Both the position numbers and the translations under genes were made by a program. Positions 43,422 through 52,650 of a DNA stretch of 64,000 nt are shown here, one piece after another. Position 1 is the first letter of the stretch, and every line of letters starts with the position of its first letter. Location: assembly GCA_030432255.1 (NCBI GenBank), contig JAUIHS010000022.1, forward strand, positions 1 through 64,000, in the 5' to 3' direction. Under the pieces are notes generated by a model. It had not been told where the DNA came from and did not search any database. It was given only the letters and a program-made list of their open reading frames with translations. The stretch is from Phycisphaerae bacterium (GTDB taxonomy: Bacteria; Planctomycetota; Phycisphaerae; Phycisphaerales; UBA1924).

Positions 43422-44765
43422 CTACGAACACGCTTCCCCCCATTGCTGGAGCACCAGGATCAGGTCGTCGAAGTCAATGAACCCGCTCCCGTCAACGTCA
43501 CCGCCCGTCCCCGGTGTCACGGTCATCGCCCAGCCCGCGAGCACGGTGTTCAGGTCGTCAAAGTTGACGTTGCCGTCGCCGCTGACATCCGCGCACGGCG
43601 GTGGCGGATCGACCAGGAAGCGCACGATGTCAGGGAACCGCTGCGCCCACCAGAATTCGTTGTGCGAATGACCCGGACCCTCCACGATGAGCAGGTCGTC
43701 GCCCTCGACGAAACCCTGCGCCAATGCAATGTCCCGCATCTCGCGCAGGCGATCCACATGGTCATTCACGCCGTTGCCATTCCCGTCATTCGTGCCCGAC
43801 TCCAGCGTGCCCATGTCCTGGTACAGCAGCGACAGCGTCGCCGGACGCCCCTGGGAAGTCGCGAAACCGTAGATCGGTGACTGCGCCCAGTAGGACGAGG
43901 ACACCGCACCGATCCGACCCCATGTGTCAGCGTATGCGTACGCCGCGTACACGCTCAGGATCCCGCCGAGACTCGAGCCGGACATCATCGTGTTGTCAGG
44001 ACCCGTCCGCGTGCGGTACCGCGCATTCACCTCCGGAATCAACGTATCGCGGATCGCCTGCAGGTATGCATCCGCTCCGCCGCCGCAGGGGAGTGAACCC
44101 GTCGTCCACGGCGTGTACTCGAAGCAGCGCTGCGGCCCGTTCTCGATGCCCACTACGATGATCGGCTCGATCTCTCCCCCCGCGATCAGCGCCTCGCACG
44201 TCTCATCAACTTCCCACTCACCCGCAAAGCTCGTCCCCTGGTCAAACAGGTTCTGCCCGTCGTGCATGTACAGCACCGGGTAGTCAGCCGTCGATGTGTC
44301 GTAAGCCGGCGGCAGGTACACCCAGCAACGCCGGCCACCCAGGAAGGGCGCATACTCAAACCACTCAACATGCCCCGTGATCGTCGATGGCACGATGTCC
44401 GCCCAGTTGTGCACGATGTGATCGACCGTCTCGACGCCCGCAGGTGTGTGCGTGCGGTTGGCGATCTCCTCGCCGCTCGGACCCTTCTCCACACGACCCC
44501 AGTCGCCCCGCGTGAACTTGTACTGGACCCCCACCCCATCCGGGAGCGAAAGTGTGATCGCCCAGCGACCATCCGGCTCCTCCGCCAATGCATACGCGCC
44601 ATCGCCCGGATTCCAGCCCTGGAAGTCGCCCGCAATGTAAATCGTGTCACCCGGCGGTGTGTTCGAAGGAACCTCCGTCCGGAACGTGACCGTCGCGGCG
44701 AACAGCGCCTGTCCCGAACCGAGCAGGACGAGCGGAAGGAACAGCAGCAGGGGAGTGCGAAACAT
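43422..44765 (-). CDS. Secreted esterase with starch-binding-like domain and dockerin-like tail
   Basis: The start at ATG 44765 (GGAG upstream) gives 447 residues and a signal peptide ending LFAAT. Residues about 25-115 look like a CBM20/CBM48-type carbohydrate-binding domain (DTIYIAGDFQGWNPGDGAYA). Residues about 130-385 are an esterase of the D family (putative esterase fold): CWVYLPPAYDTS, PVLYMHDGQNLFD, nucleophile GSSLGG and a His in GPGHSHNEFW. The tail has two dockerin-like repeats (CADVSGDGNVNFDDLNTVLA). It probably removes acyl groups from polysaccharide or similar ester substrates outside the cell. The gene stands alone with its own start signal. Confidence 0.85.
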   Translation of the reverse strand: MFRTPLLLFLPLVLLGSGQALFAATVTFRTEVPSNTPPGDTIYIAGDFQGWNPGDGAYALAEEPDGRWAITLSLPDGVGVQYKFTRGDWGRVEKGPSGEEIANRTHTPAGVETVDHIVHNWADIVPSTITGHVEWFEYAPFLGGRRCWVYLPPAYDTSTADYPVLYMHDGQNLFDQGTSFAGEWEVDETCEALIAGGEIEPIIVVGIENGPQRCFEYTPWTTGSLPCGGGADAYLQAIRDTLIPEVNARYRTRTGPDNTMMSGSSLGGILSVYAAYAYADTWGRIGAVSSSYWAQSPIYGFATSQGRPATLSLLYQDMGTLESGTNDGNGNGVNDHVDRLREMRDIALAQGFVEGDDLLIVEGPGHSHNEFWWAQRFPDIVRFLVDPPPPCADVSGDGNVNFDDLNTVLAGWAMTVTPGTGGDVDGSGFIDFDDLILVLQQWGEACS

Positions 44766-44837
44766 CGGGGCTCCAATGTGTGTGGGTGCAGGACACCTCA
44801 TCCTAAGTCACCACCCGGGGCGAAGGAAGCATGCTCA

Positions 44838-47123
44838 TCAAATCTCCAACTCCTGGCGTGTGACCCCTTCCGCTCTTTCGTCCCCCAGCCGCCGCGCCAC
44901 CGCCGCGTACACGAACGCCACCAGCAGCATCAGCAGGCCGACGATGAAGAAACTGGCGATCCGCCAGAGCGCCTCGGTGCCCACGGAGTCGATGAACACC
45001 ACCTTCGCCGCGGCGATCGACATCAGTGCCAGGCCGGTCATCCGCACGACCCGCTCGCGACGCAGGAAGCCCAGGACAACCAGCGCCGTGCCCACCAGTC
45101 CCCACCAGAGTGACACCGCACCCAGTTCGGCGGTTCGCGTGTCGGTCAGCAGCGCGGCGGTGCGTGACACCTCCAGAGTCGACGCCAGGAAGATCAGTCC
45201 CGCGGCACCGATAAGTGATGCCAGCCGGAGGTAGGTGCGAGTGCTGAAGACATCGATCTCATGATCCAGTTCGGGCAGCAGGCGTCGTCCGAATGTCCAC
45301 GCGGCGGCACCGATCAGCAGCGCCTCGTACAGCCCCGGATGGAGGAGCACAGCGCCGTCCCACGCGGACCAGTCGTGCAGCACATGCGCCTGCAACCACG
45401 CCATCGTCGTGGCAAGGAGTCCGAGCATGCCGACGACATCGAGCCTCATCCATGACGTACGACGCGATACGAACAGCAGCGCAGCGCTCATGACCAGCCA
45501 GATGAACATGATGGTTTCGGATGAAGCGTCCGGGTGCAGTGGCGCTGCGAATGCGAGTACCGAGGCCACGATGGCAGCCGGCAGGCGAAGGCCTGCCATG
45601 AGCCCGGATCGATCGCGGCCCATGATGAATGCGGTCGTTGCCCACGCTCCGGTGAACACAAGCATGAGTGCTGTCCACGTCGTGAAGACGAGGCCCGGAA
45701 TCTCGAAGAGCATTGGGGCATCATTGAGCGCGCCATACAACTCGAATGTCATCACCTGCACCGTGCCGATCGCAAGCAGGATGAGACCGTACGTGCGCAA
45801 CGCTGGTCCCTGCGTCCGATGAGCGGCGAATACCGCAGCGATCCCGAAGAACGCCCACGCCAGCGCGAGGTGCCACTCTGTGAATGCCAACGCGATCGCG
45901 AGGATGCCCGCTGCACCCGTCTGCGCAATCAGGACCGCGGCAAGTCGCTCGCGGTCGCACGTCGGAACGCGGCGCTGGAGACCCATCCCGGGCGCCAGCA
46001 TGAAGGCACCGAGGGCGGTGATGACGATCGCGGCGACCGCAGGCAGCCAGTCAAGTGCCGCTGACTGCTCGTGCGCGACGACCGAGGCGAACCCGACCGT
46101 CCACAGCGTCACGAGGGCACTTGAGATGGCCATGCTCGCATGCTTCCAGTTGAGATCGGTCTGGACTTCGGCATCCGGGCGCAAGTTGGTGCGGATGAGT
46201 TCAACGTGCACGATGAGCCAACTCACGAGGTACCACGGGTACGCCAGCGCAGGCGTCGACATACCGTCGATACCGAGAGTCCAGATGACCCCGTAGAGGG
46301 CCGCGAACCCGCCGGCGACGTGTCGCATGGGTCCGAAGCGCCCGTTGAGCAGCATGGGGATGGCGTAACCGAGCGCGAGCAGCGCCGTGCCGTATGCGGG
46401 AAGACCCCACACGGGCGGGTCGGGATTGAAGACCATGAAGGGCACGATGCCGGCGCCGATCTGCGAGAGCACGCCGAGCAGGAGTGAGCGGGCGCGAATC
46501 GAAACGACCAGGCCCAGCGCGGAGATGGAGACAAGCCCCGGGAAGGCAACGCCGGCGCCGATGATCTCATACCGACCGTACGCGGCGAAGAGTGATGCGT
46601 ACATCGCGACAAGGCCCACCGCCGACAGCGCAGCGGTCGCCGCACTCGGGAGGCGTTTGCGCAGGACCTCGCCGGCGCCAAGCATCAGGATGCCGAGCGT
46701 ACCGGCTGAGAGGCATTTGAATGCAGGCGTGATGTGAAGCCACCCCTGCTGGACGGCATAGTTGAGGAACAGACCGATGCCGATGATCATCCCGAGCGCA
46801 CCGATGACTGCGAAGGCGCGAGCGCCGATGCGCCACTCGATGTCCTTGCGACCGGATGTCTCCGTTGCGTGATGCTCGGGTTCGTCGGGTGCGGAGGTAG
46901 GCGGCGCCTTGGGAATGCGGGCTGCGAGTTCGTGGCGGGGCCTCGGCGGCTTCGCGGCTTCGGGCGTCGGGAGGGGCGGCGGTGTTGCGACCGTGGCGGC
47001 GTTGGGGGGCGTTGGCCGGATCGTGGTTGTGGTCTCCGGCTTCTCGACTCGGAGGTGGCGTTCGAGAGATTCGACGCGCCTGGTGAGGGCATCCACTTCA
47101 TCGCGCAACGTCATGCAGGCCAT
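44838..47123 (-). CDS. DUF2339 multi-pass membrane protein
   Basis: This 761-residue protein starts behind AGGAG with a coiled coil (TLRDEVDALTRRVESLERHL), then a Pro-rich stretch to about residue 80. DIEWRIGARAFAVIGALGMI and about two dozen hydrophobic segments follow. This N-terminal coil plus many membrane helices fits DUF2339 proteins of the cytoplasmic membrane. Their function is not established. The upstream region, shared with the divergent fasciclin gene, holds a perfect palindrome at 47162-47179. Six of the last residues are charged. The gene appears monocistronic. Confidence 0.8.
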   Translation of the reverse strand: MACMTLRDEVDALTRRVESLERHLRVEKPETTTTIRPTPPNAATVATPPPLPTPEAAKPPRPRHELAARIPKAPPTSAPDEPEHHATETSGRKDIEWRIGARAFAVIGALGMIIGIGLFLNYAVQQGWLHITPAFKCLSAGTLGILMLGAGEVLRKRLPSAATAALSAVGLVAMYASLFAAYGRYEIIGAGVAFPGLVSISALGLVVSIRARSLLLGVLSQIGAGIVPFMVFNPDPPVWGLPAYGTALLALGYAIPMLLNGRFGPMRHVAGGFAALYGVIWTLGIDGMSTPALAYPWYLVSWLIVHVELIRTNLRPDAEVQTDLNWKHASMAISSALVTLWTVGFASVVAHEQSAALDWLPAVAAIVITALGAFMLAPGMGLQRRVPTCDRERLAAVLIAQTGAAGILAIALAFTEWHLALAWAFFGIAAVFAAHRTQGPALRTYGLILLAIGTVQVMTFELYGALNDAPMLFEIPGLVFTTWTALMLVFTGAWATTAFIMGRDRSGLMAGLRLPAAIVASVLAFAAPLHPDASSETIMFIWLVMSAALLFVSRRTSWMRLDVVGMLGLLATTMAWLQAHVLHDWSAWDGAVLLHPGLYEALLIGAAAWTFGRRLLPELDHEIDVFSTRTYLRLASLIGAAGLIFLASTLEVSRTAALLTDTRTAELGAVSLWWGLVGTALVVLGFLRRERVVRMTGLALMSIAAAKVVFIDSVGTEALWRIASFFIVGLLMLLVAFVYAAVARRLGDERAEGVTRQELEI

Positions 47124-47161
47124 GGCTCGTGCTCCTGGGTGATCAGGTCAACACATCAAGA

Positions 47162-47179
47162 TTAGTAAGCACTTACTAA
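47162..47179. promoter_or_regulatory. Perfect palindrome, probable TetR-type operator
   Basis: TTAGTAAG-CA-CTTACTAA forms an 8-2-8 palindrome 39 bp before the DUF2339 start and 210 bp before the fasciclin gene. It is AT-rich against GC-rich surroundings and flanked by an 11-bp direct repeat AACACATCAAG (47150-47160, 47178-47188). The shape fits operators of TetR-family repressors. Confidence 0.6.
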
Positions 47180-47388
47180 CACATCAAGGCTCTTCTTCAG
47201 AATTTCCCGTCGGCCCCATCACCTCGGTCATGATGTTTGTACTGTGTTCGCATACGGGCCACGCAAAAATGCTCGGTGGGCTGAATCCGGTCGACGCGTC
47301 GCGGCGAGAACAAGGGCGTCCAACGCGGGCTTCAGCCCGGAGCCCGCTCCTCGAAGAACTCCCCAACCCCCATCAAGGAACCTCCCCA

Positions 47389-48348
47389 ATGAAAACTCTC
47401 ATTGCTGTCTCCGCGCTCTCACTGGTCGCCACCTCATCTCCCGCCCTCGCCGGTGGGGGGTGCGGCAGCAGTTCGTCCACCGCCCAGAAGCATCATGATT
47501 CAGACATGATGACGGTCGGCTACAACGCAAAGAAGGACATCATTGATACCGCGGTCGCCGCGGGCTCCTTCAAGACCCTCGCCGCCGCACTGAAGGCCGC
47601 TGACCTGATCGAACCGCTCCAGGGCGACGGACCCTTCACGGTCTTCGCGCCGACCGATGAAGCCTTCGCGAAGCTGCCCGCCGGCACCGTTGAGAAGCTT
47701 CTGAGGCCTGAAAACAAGGCGCTGCTCCAGAGTGTGCTGACGTACCACGTCGTTTCCGGTGAAGTCATGGCGGCCGATGTGGTCAACCTGAACAAGGCCG
47801 CGACATTGAGTGGGCAGACCGTTGACATCACCGTCAAGGGTAGCGGTGTCATGATTGATGGAGCACGTGTTGCCAAGACGGACATCAAGTGCACCAACGG
47901 CGTCATTCACGTGATCGATACCGTCATCATGCCCGAAACCGCGAATCTCGTCGAAACCGCGATGAGCGCCGGCGAGTTCGGCACCCTCGCCGCGGCACTC
48001 GACGCTGCCCGCCTCGTCGGAACGCTCTCGAACGACGGTCCCTTCACCGTCTTCGCGCCGACTGATGAGGCCTTCGACAAGCTGCCTCGCGGCACGGTCG
48101 AGACTCTGCTCAAGCCTGAGAATCGCGGCAAGCTCACCGCGATCCTCAAGTACCACGTGATTCCGGGCCGGGTGTCGGCTTCGGAAGCACTGGCCGCTCA
48201 GTCTGCGAAGACCCTCCAGGGCGATCGCGTCCGGATCACCTTCAAGGACGGTGAACTGCGAGTGAACGATGCTCGAGTGATTTCCAACGACATCGAGACC
48301 TCGAATGGTGTGATTCACGTGATCGACACGGTTATACTCCCCAACTGA
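47389..48348 (+). CDS. Secreted protein with two fasciclin (FAS1) domains
   Basis: The start at ATG 47389 gives 319 residues and a signal peptide ending SPALAGG, followed by CGSSSS. Two FAS1 domains lie at about 43-180 and 185-318. Each has the conserved phrase [13 protein letters not shown] and ends [14 protein letters not shown]1 domains mediate adhesion or ligand binding on the outside of the cell. The gene is followed at short distance by an ECF sigma factor and an anti-sigma factor on the same strand, so its own expression is probably under that sigma. The start lacks a perfect ribosome-binding site (AAGGAACC upstream). Confidence 0.88.
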   Translation: MKTLIAVSALSLVATSSPALAGGGCGSSSSTAQKHHDSDMMTVGYNAKKDIIDTAVAAGSFKTLAAALKAADLIEPLQGDGPFTVFAPTDEAFAKLPAGTVEKLLRPENKALLQSVLTYHVVSGEVMAADVVNLNKAATLSGQTVDITVKGSGVMIDGARVAKTDIKCTNGVIHVIDTVIMPETANLVETAMSAGEFGTLAAALDAARLVGTLSNDGPFTVFAPTDEAFDKLPRGTVETLLKPENRGKLTAILKYHVIPGRVSASEALAAQSAKTLQGDRVRITFKDGELRVNDARVISNDIETSNGVIHVIDTVILPN

Positions 48349-48420
48349 CCAGGCCATGTGGTGACGACACTGTCTCTGACAAGTCGACCGCAGTACTCAA
48401 TCAGGGAGTGCAACCTGAAC

Positions 48421-48972
48421 GTGAGCGAATCGCTGCTCCAAAGAGTTGCCGGTCTCGATGAACCGGCCATGCAGGAGTGCATGAATACATACGGCGGGCT
48501 GGTGTGGTCGCTGGCCCGTCGTCTTTCTCCGTCCCCTACGGACGCCGAGGAGGCGGTCCAGGAGATCTTTGTATCTCTCTGGAAGAACGCCTCGCGCTTC
48601 GATCCGGCCAGAATGAAGGAAGCGACGTTCGTCTCCATGATCGCGCGGCGTCGATTGATCGATCGCTGGCGAAAGATCAAGCGGCGTCAGGAGATACCGA
48701 CCGAGTTCGACTTCACCGATGTCGATGACAGCCCCGCACCGGAACGCGATGAGGATGTGCAACGCGCCATGGAGGCTCTCTCAGCACTCAGCCCGGCTCA
48801 GCAACAAGTGCTTCGCCTCGCCGTGCACGGCGGGCTCTCGCACCAGCAGATCTCCGAGCGGACAGGCTTCCCCCTCGGCACGGTCAAGACACACGCCCGA
48901 CGGGGACTCCAGCGCGTTCGCGATACGCTGACCGAAGCCGAGACCGACGCAACCGCGGGAGGTGCCCCATGA
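48421..48972 (+). CDS. ECF-type RNA polymerase sigma factor
   Basis: I choose the GTG at 48421 (AGGGAG upstream) because the resulting MSESLLQRVAGLDEPAMQEC is the usual beginning of this planctomycete ECF group. A GTG at 48358 would add 21 residues of no visible use. The 183-residue protein has sigma region 2 (YGGLVWSLARRLSPSPTDAE, AVQEIFVSLWKNASRFDP) and region 4 (ALSPAQQQVLRLAVHGGLSH, GFPLGTVKTHARRGLQRVRD). It directs RNA polymerase to envelope-stress-type promoters. Its stop overlaps the anti-sigma start as ATGA-type coupling (48969-48972). Confidence 0.88.
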   Translation: MSESLLQRVAGLDEPAMQECMNTYGGLVWSLARRLSPSPTDAEEAVQEIFVSLWKNASRFDPARMKEATFVSMIARRRLIDRWRKIKRRQEIPTEFDFTDVDDSPAPERDEDVQRAMEALSALSPAQQQVLRLAVHGGLSHQQISERTGFPLGTVKTHARRGLQRVRDTLTEAETDATAGGAP

Positions 48973-49769
48973 GCACCGACTACGATCGCATGGTCGATCT
49001 CGTCGCTGATTTCGCGACGGTCGGTCTCAGTTCGTCCGAAGAACAATTGCTCAGCGACCTCAGAGCTGCCGGTGTCACCGTCGATTCCGAAGAGTTCGAG
49101 TTCGCAGCCGCCGCGCTCGACCGGGGTTTCACCACCTCGGCTGACTCCGATGAACTTCCGGTACACCTGCGCGAACGCATCATGACCGACGCCCGCGCAT
49201 TCATCTCGCAGGCGCAGCACCCGCTCCGTCTCGCGGGAACAGAAGCGGACACTTCTGGAACGCCCGATGTCATCGTCATGCGCCGTAACGGCATCTTGCC
49301 ATGGTTCGCCGCCGCCGCCGCGATCCTCCTGGCCGCCTTCGCGTGGTGGCCCGCCTCCGAACCGAGCATCCGCGACATGGTTGACGGTGCACCTGATGAG
49401 CAGGTCACGAGGTGGGCGAACAACGATGCGGGTATCACTGGTGAGGTGCACTGGAGCCCGTCGCTCCAGAATGGCTACCTGACGTTCACGGGCCTCGATG
49501 TCAACGATCCCGAATCCGTGCAATACCAGCTCTGGATCTTCGACGCCCAGCGCAACCCGCGCTTCAATGCGGTCGATGGCGGCGTCTTCAACATCGAGCA
49601 GGCTGATGGCACTGTCATCGTTCCCATCAACGCCAAGCTCGGAGTCGCGGACCCCGCCCTCTTCGCCATCACGACCGAGCCGCCCGGCGGCGTTGTGAAG
49701 CACGACCCGGAACTCGACCCCGAACGCTTCAGGATCATTCTGACGGCAGAGCCCGATCCCGTCGGCTGA
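48969..49769 (+). CDS. Membrane anti-sigma factor (RskA-like)
   Basis: This 266-residue protein has an N-terminal cytoplasmic part, a single membrane segment (ILPWFAAAAAILLAAFAWWP, about 106-125) and an extracytoplasmic domain like the anti-sigma K C-terminal fold (QYQLWIFDAQRNPR, GVADPALFAITTEPPGG). It should hold the upstream ECF sigma at the membrane until an outside signal triggers its breakdown. The N-terminal part lacks a clear zinc-binding H-x-x-x-C-x-x-C. Its 3' end overlaps the convergent VanZ-like gene by 35 bp. Confidence 0.85.
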   Translation: MSTDYDRMVDLVADFATVGLSSSEEQLLSDLRAAGVTVDSEEFEFAAAALDRGFTTSADSDELPVHLRERIMTDARAFISQAQHPLRLAGTEADTSGTPDVIVMRRNGILPWFAAAAAILLAAFAWWPASEPSIRDMVDGAPDEQVTRWANNDAGITGEVHWSPSLQNGYLTFTGLDVNDPESVQYQLWIFDAQRNPRFNAVDGGVFNIEQADGTVIVPINAKLGVADPALFAITTEPPGGVVKHDPELDPERFRIILTAEPDPVG

Positions 49770-50148
49770 GAAAGCGCCCGACAATCAGCAGCGCAATCAC
49801 GCCCAGCAGCACGCCGCCAAGGTTCGCTGCGAGATCGTCGAGCACCGCGTGTCGGCGCAGCCACGGAATCGCCTGGAGACCCTCATCAATCGCGCTGTAG
49901 ATGCCGGCGACCAGCGCCGTCTTCAGCAACGCCCGACGGCAACCGATATCACCCATCAGCCCCGAGAGGCCCAGCAGGATCGTCCACAGACCGAAGACGG
50001 CAAAGTGCACGTACAGGTCCGGGCGCGGCACATCACCCTCAGGAAGCTGGAGCTCCGGCCAGTGCGTCGCGGTGAACAACGCCACGGCGTACAGCACAAA
50101 GGCAACGAGCAGGGATCGTCGTATCCAGGGTGGGAAATGGGGGGGCAT
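49735..50148 (-). CDS. VanZ-like membrane protein
   Basis: With the start at ATG 50148 the protein has 137 residues and four hydrophobic segments (RRSLLVAFVLYAVALFTATHWP, VHFAVFGLWTILLGLSGLMG, AIYS-type and LGVIALLIVGRFL). Motifs DLYVHF and SAIDEGLQ and a late D-D-x-x-A-N-x-x-G match the VanZ/RodZ-extension-like family. VanZ gives low-level teicoplanin resistance in enterococci; the general function is unknown. It starts 11 bp after the parA stop, so the two are probably co-transcribed. Confidence 0.8.
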   Translation of the reverse strand: MPPHFPPWIRRSLLVAFVLYAVALFTATHWPELQLPEGDVPRPDLYVHFAVFGLWTILLGLSGLMGDIGCRRALLKTALVAGIYSAIDEGLQAIPWLRRHAVLDDLAANLGGVLLGVIALLIVGRFLSRRDRALPSE

Positions 50149-50158
50149 GACGGTGCCG

Positions 50159-51181
50159 TCAGTTCTGTTCACGCGCAGCCGCTGCGTCCGGAGCAGCGGT
50201 ATCGGCCTCAGCGTCCTGGCGTTGCCGCGGTACGACGACCTCCGGCTCCGGGACTTCAACCTCGACCGGCCTGTCGACCTGCAGCGCATCCATCCGGCGC
50301 TGCATTGCATCCCACTCATCAACGAGTGACTGTGCGAGCGCTCCGTAGTCCTGCGCACCCGGGCAACCGGGTGCATACTCGAAGACGGTCTGTCCGAAAC
50401 TCGGACACTCGGCCAGCTTGATGTTGCGCCGGATGGCCGGATCACAGACCCGCGCGCCGGCCCACGGAACGTCCTGTTCACTGGAGTCCTCAAGGAACGA
50501 ACGGATGTCGTCAACGACCTCGCGAGAGTGACGCGTGTTCTCGTCGTGCATGCACAGGATGATCCCGCTGACACGCAGCGACGGGTTCACGTGCTGGCCG
50601 ACGAGCGTCACGGTTTCCAGCAACTTGCCGACGCCCTGCAGCGCGAGGAAGTGCGCCTGCATCGGAACCATGACCTCACGCGCCGCCGCCAGGCCATTCA
50701 GTGTCAGCAATCCCAGCGACGGGGGACAGTCAATGAGAACGAACTCGTAGATCTCAAGAAGCGGGGCGAGGATGCGCCGCAGCCGCAACTGCCGCTCATC
50801 GACATCGCTGAGTTCATGCTCGGCGGCCGCCATGTCGACATTGCAGGGAAGCAGACCAAGATTCGGACGGATGCACATCAGCGCATCCAACGGGTCCAGC
50901 CCCTCGCCCGAAGCGGCGGGGGGGTCCAGCAGCAGGTCATACAGGGAAGGATCGACGGAGCCCGGGTCAACGCCCATGTGCATCGTCGCGTGCCCCTGCG
51001 GATCCAGGTCAACGAGCAGGGTCGGACGCCCGACAGCCGCGAGCCCGGCGGCGAGATTAACCGATGTGGTCGTCTTGCCCACCCCGCCCTTCTGATTCAT
51101 GAGCGCGATGACCCGGCTGGCGCGATGGGTGCCCTTGCGCGGGGGGGCTGGCACGTCTGACTGACCTCCTGTCGTCTCCAT
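50159..51181 (-). CDS. ParA/Soj-family partition ATPase
   Basis: This 340-residue protein carries the deviant Walker A KGGVGKTTT (residues 31-39), the second lysine-type signature LLVDLDPQGHAT and Walker B FVLIDCPPSLGLLTLNGL. These define a ParA/Soj ATPase for chromosome or cargo positioning on the nucleoid. The end is a low-complexity tail rich in Glu, Pro and Ala. No parB gene or parS site was recognised in the window, and the partner here is a VanZ-like gene, so it may position something other than the chromosome. Confidence 0.88.
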   Translation of the reverse strand: METTGGQSDVPAPPRKGTHRASRVIALMNQKGGVGKTTTSVNLAAGLAAVGRPTLLVDLDPQGHATMHMGVDPGSVDPSLYDLLLDPPAASGEGLDPLDALMCIRPNLGLLPCNVDMAAAEHELSDVDERQLRLRRILAPLLEIYEFVLIDCPPSLGLLTLNGLAAAREVMVPMQAHFLALQGVGKLLETVTLVGQHVNPSLRVSGIILCMHDENTRHSREVVDDIRSFLEDSSEQDVPWAGARVCDPAIRRNIKLAECPSFGQTVFEYAPGCPGAQDYGALAQSLVDEWDAMQRRMDALQVDRPVEVEVPEPEVVVPRQRQDAEADTAAPDAAAAREQN

Positions 51182-51394
51182 GGGCAGAGTGTACCGATAA
51201 AGACCGGCAGAGTGCTGTTTCGGCGGGGAGTACCGGGTGTAGGGAGGCGCGAAATCCGCCGGCTGCCTTCATACGTACCCCCGTCTGGCCGAAAGACACA
51301 ATGGCGACCCCGTGACGTGTCGTGTCTCGCTGTGATCCGGCAGCCGGTGTGGCCGGCTGTCGACTGAGTGGAGTATCGATCAGGGAGTCTCGCA

Positions 51395-52609
51395 GTGCAG
51401 TCACGCAAAAGCCTTTCAGCACGGGATATCGAAGAACTTCACGAGAGCCTGGCGAGTCGCCTCGGTGATACCTCCGTGCCAACGCTTCCCCAGGTCGCCG
51501 TCCGGGTCATCGAACTCGTTTCCGACCCCAACTCAAGCGTCAACCAGTTCGCCGAAGTGATCAAGACCGACCAGGCCCTCACCGGGAGACTGCTTCGCGT
51601 CGCCAACTCCGCCGCCTTCGCCCAACGAGGCCAGGTCACCAAGCTCGAACGCGCCATGGTCCTCCTCGGAATGGACCGACTCAAGGCCATGGCACTCGGC
51701 TTTCACCTCAGCCAGGCCGCCGGCAAGGACGCCGATGATGACGCCAGGAAACTGTGGGCGCAGTCGCTCTTCCGCGGCTGGGTCGCCCTCCGCATCGCCG
51801 AGAAGATCCATCGTGAAGTGGCCGGCGAAGCGTTCATCGTGGGACTGATGCTCGACAGCGGCGTCCCCATGATGCCCAAACTCGCCGGACCCTCCTATAA
51901 GCAGTTCGTCAACAAGGGCGATGCGCCCCAGAAGCAGTTTGCGACTGAAATGGCGAATCTGCCCTTCACGCACGTGGACATCGCCGCGGCACTCGGGCGC
52001 ATCTGGAAGCTTCCCGAGTCACTGACCCGGCCCATCTGGATGCACCACTCCCTTCCTGACAAGGGCCCCGCTCAGGATCCTCTCGGCATTCTCCATCGCA
52101 TCGCCTTCTTCGTCGGGTCTCTCAAGCTGGGCGGAGATGGCATGCCCGGCGAGACAGCACCGCGCGCCGCGACTGCCAACCAGTACTTCGGACTCAAGCT
52201 CAATGATGTCGAAGCGCTCTTCAGGCAGGCTGCCGAGGATTTCTCGGGTTCGCAGGAACTCTTCGCCAACATCCTCCCCGAGGCCATGTCTGTCGAGGCG
52301 ATCCTTGATCGTGCCAACGAGCACCTGAACGAGGCTGTTGAAGATCTCATCGAGGACACTCAGGCCGCCGATGCCACCCTTCCCGTCCGCCGGTTCGAGG
52401 CCGGTGACCTCATCCTCGAAATGGAGCCGGGATCCAACGAAAGCGTGACGGTGTTCATTACGGACGCCGAAGGCAATCGCCTTGCGTCCGAGCAGGTCAA
52501 TCCTCTCAAGCAGAGCACCAGGGAACTCCGCACCGTGCTGCTGCTGGAAGACCTCGACGAAGGCCAGATGACCAAGCTCGTGGAGACCATGACCCAGCTT
52601 GCCGCCTGA
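51395..52609 (+). CDS. HDOD-domain protein with degenerate HD motif
   Basis: The GTG start at 51395 has AGGGAG 8 bp upstream and is preferred over a GTG 27 bp earlier. The 404-residue protein has an HDOD domain at about 25-240 (LPQVAVRVIELVSDPNSSVN, DQALTGRLLRVANSAAFAQR, AMVLLGMDRLKAMAL). Where relatives read L-M-H-D-I-G it reads GLMLDSGVPMM, so the His is replaced and metal-dependent hydrolysis is unlikely. Residues about 250-330 are helical, and the last 75 a small beta domain (VRRFEAGDLILEMEPGSNES). It probably acts as a scaffold in signalling. It stands 41 bp before recO. Confidence 0.85.
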   Translation: MQSRKSLSARDIEELHESLASRLGDTSVPTLPQVAVRVIELVSDPNSSVNQFAEVIKTDQALTGRLLRVANSAAFAQRGQVTKLERAMVLLGMDRLKAMALGFHLSQAAGKDADDDARKLWAQSLFRGWVALRIAEKIHREVAGEAFIVGLMLDSGVPMMPKLAGPSYKQFVNKGDAPQKQFATEMANLPFTHVDIAAALGRIWKLPESLTRPIWMHHSLPDKGPAQDPLGILHRIAFFVGSLKLGGDGMPGETAPRAATANQYFGLKLNDVEALFRQAAEDFSGSQELFANILPEAMSVEAILDRANEHLNEAVEDLIEDTQAADATLPVRRFEAGDLILEMEPGSNESVTVFITDAEGNRLASEQVNPLKQSTRELRTVLLLEDLDEGQMTKLVETMTQLAA

Positions 52610-52650
52610 CTCGCGGAGACGGCGTGGCAGCTTGAAGGTACGCTTCTGTC

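Noticed and set aside
50159..51181. Plasmid or integrated-element partition locus
   Set aside because: ParA stands next to a VanZ-like gene without ParB, replication or integrase genes; the surroundings are chromosomal housekeeping genes.
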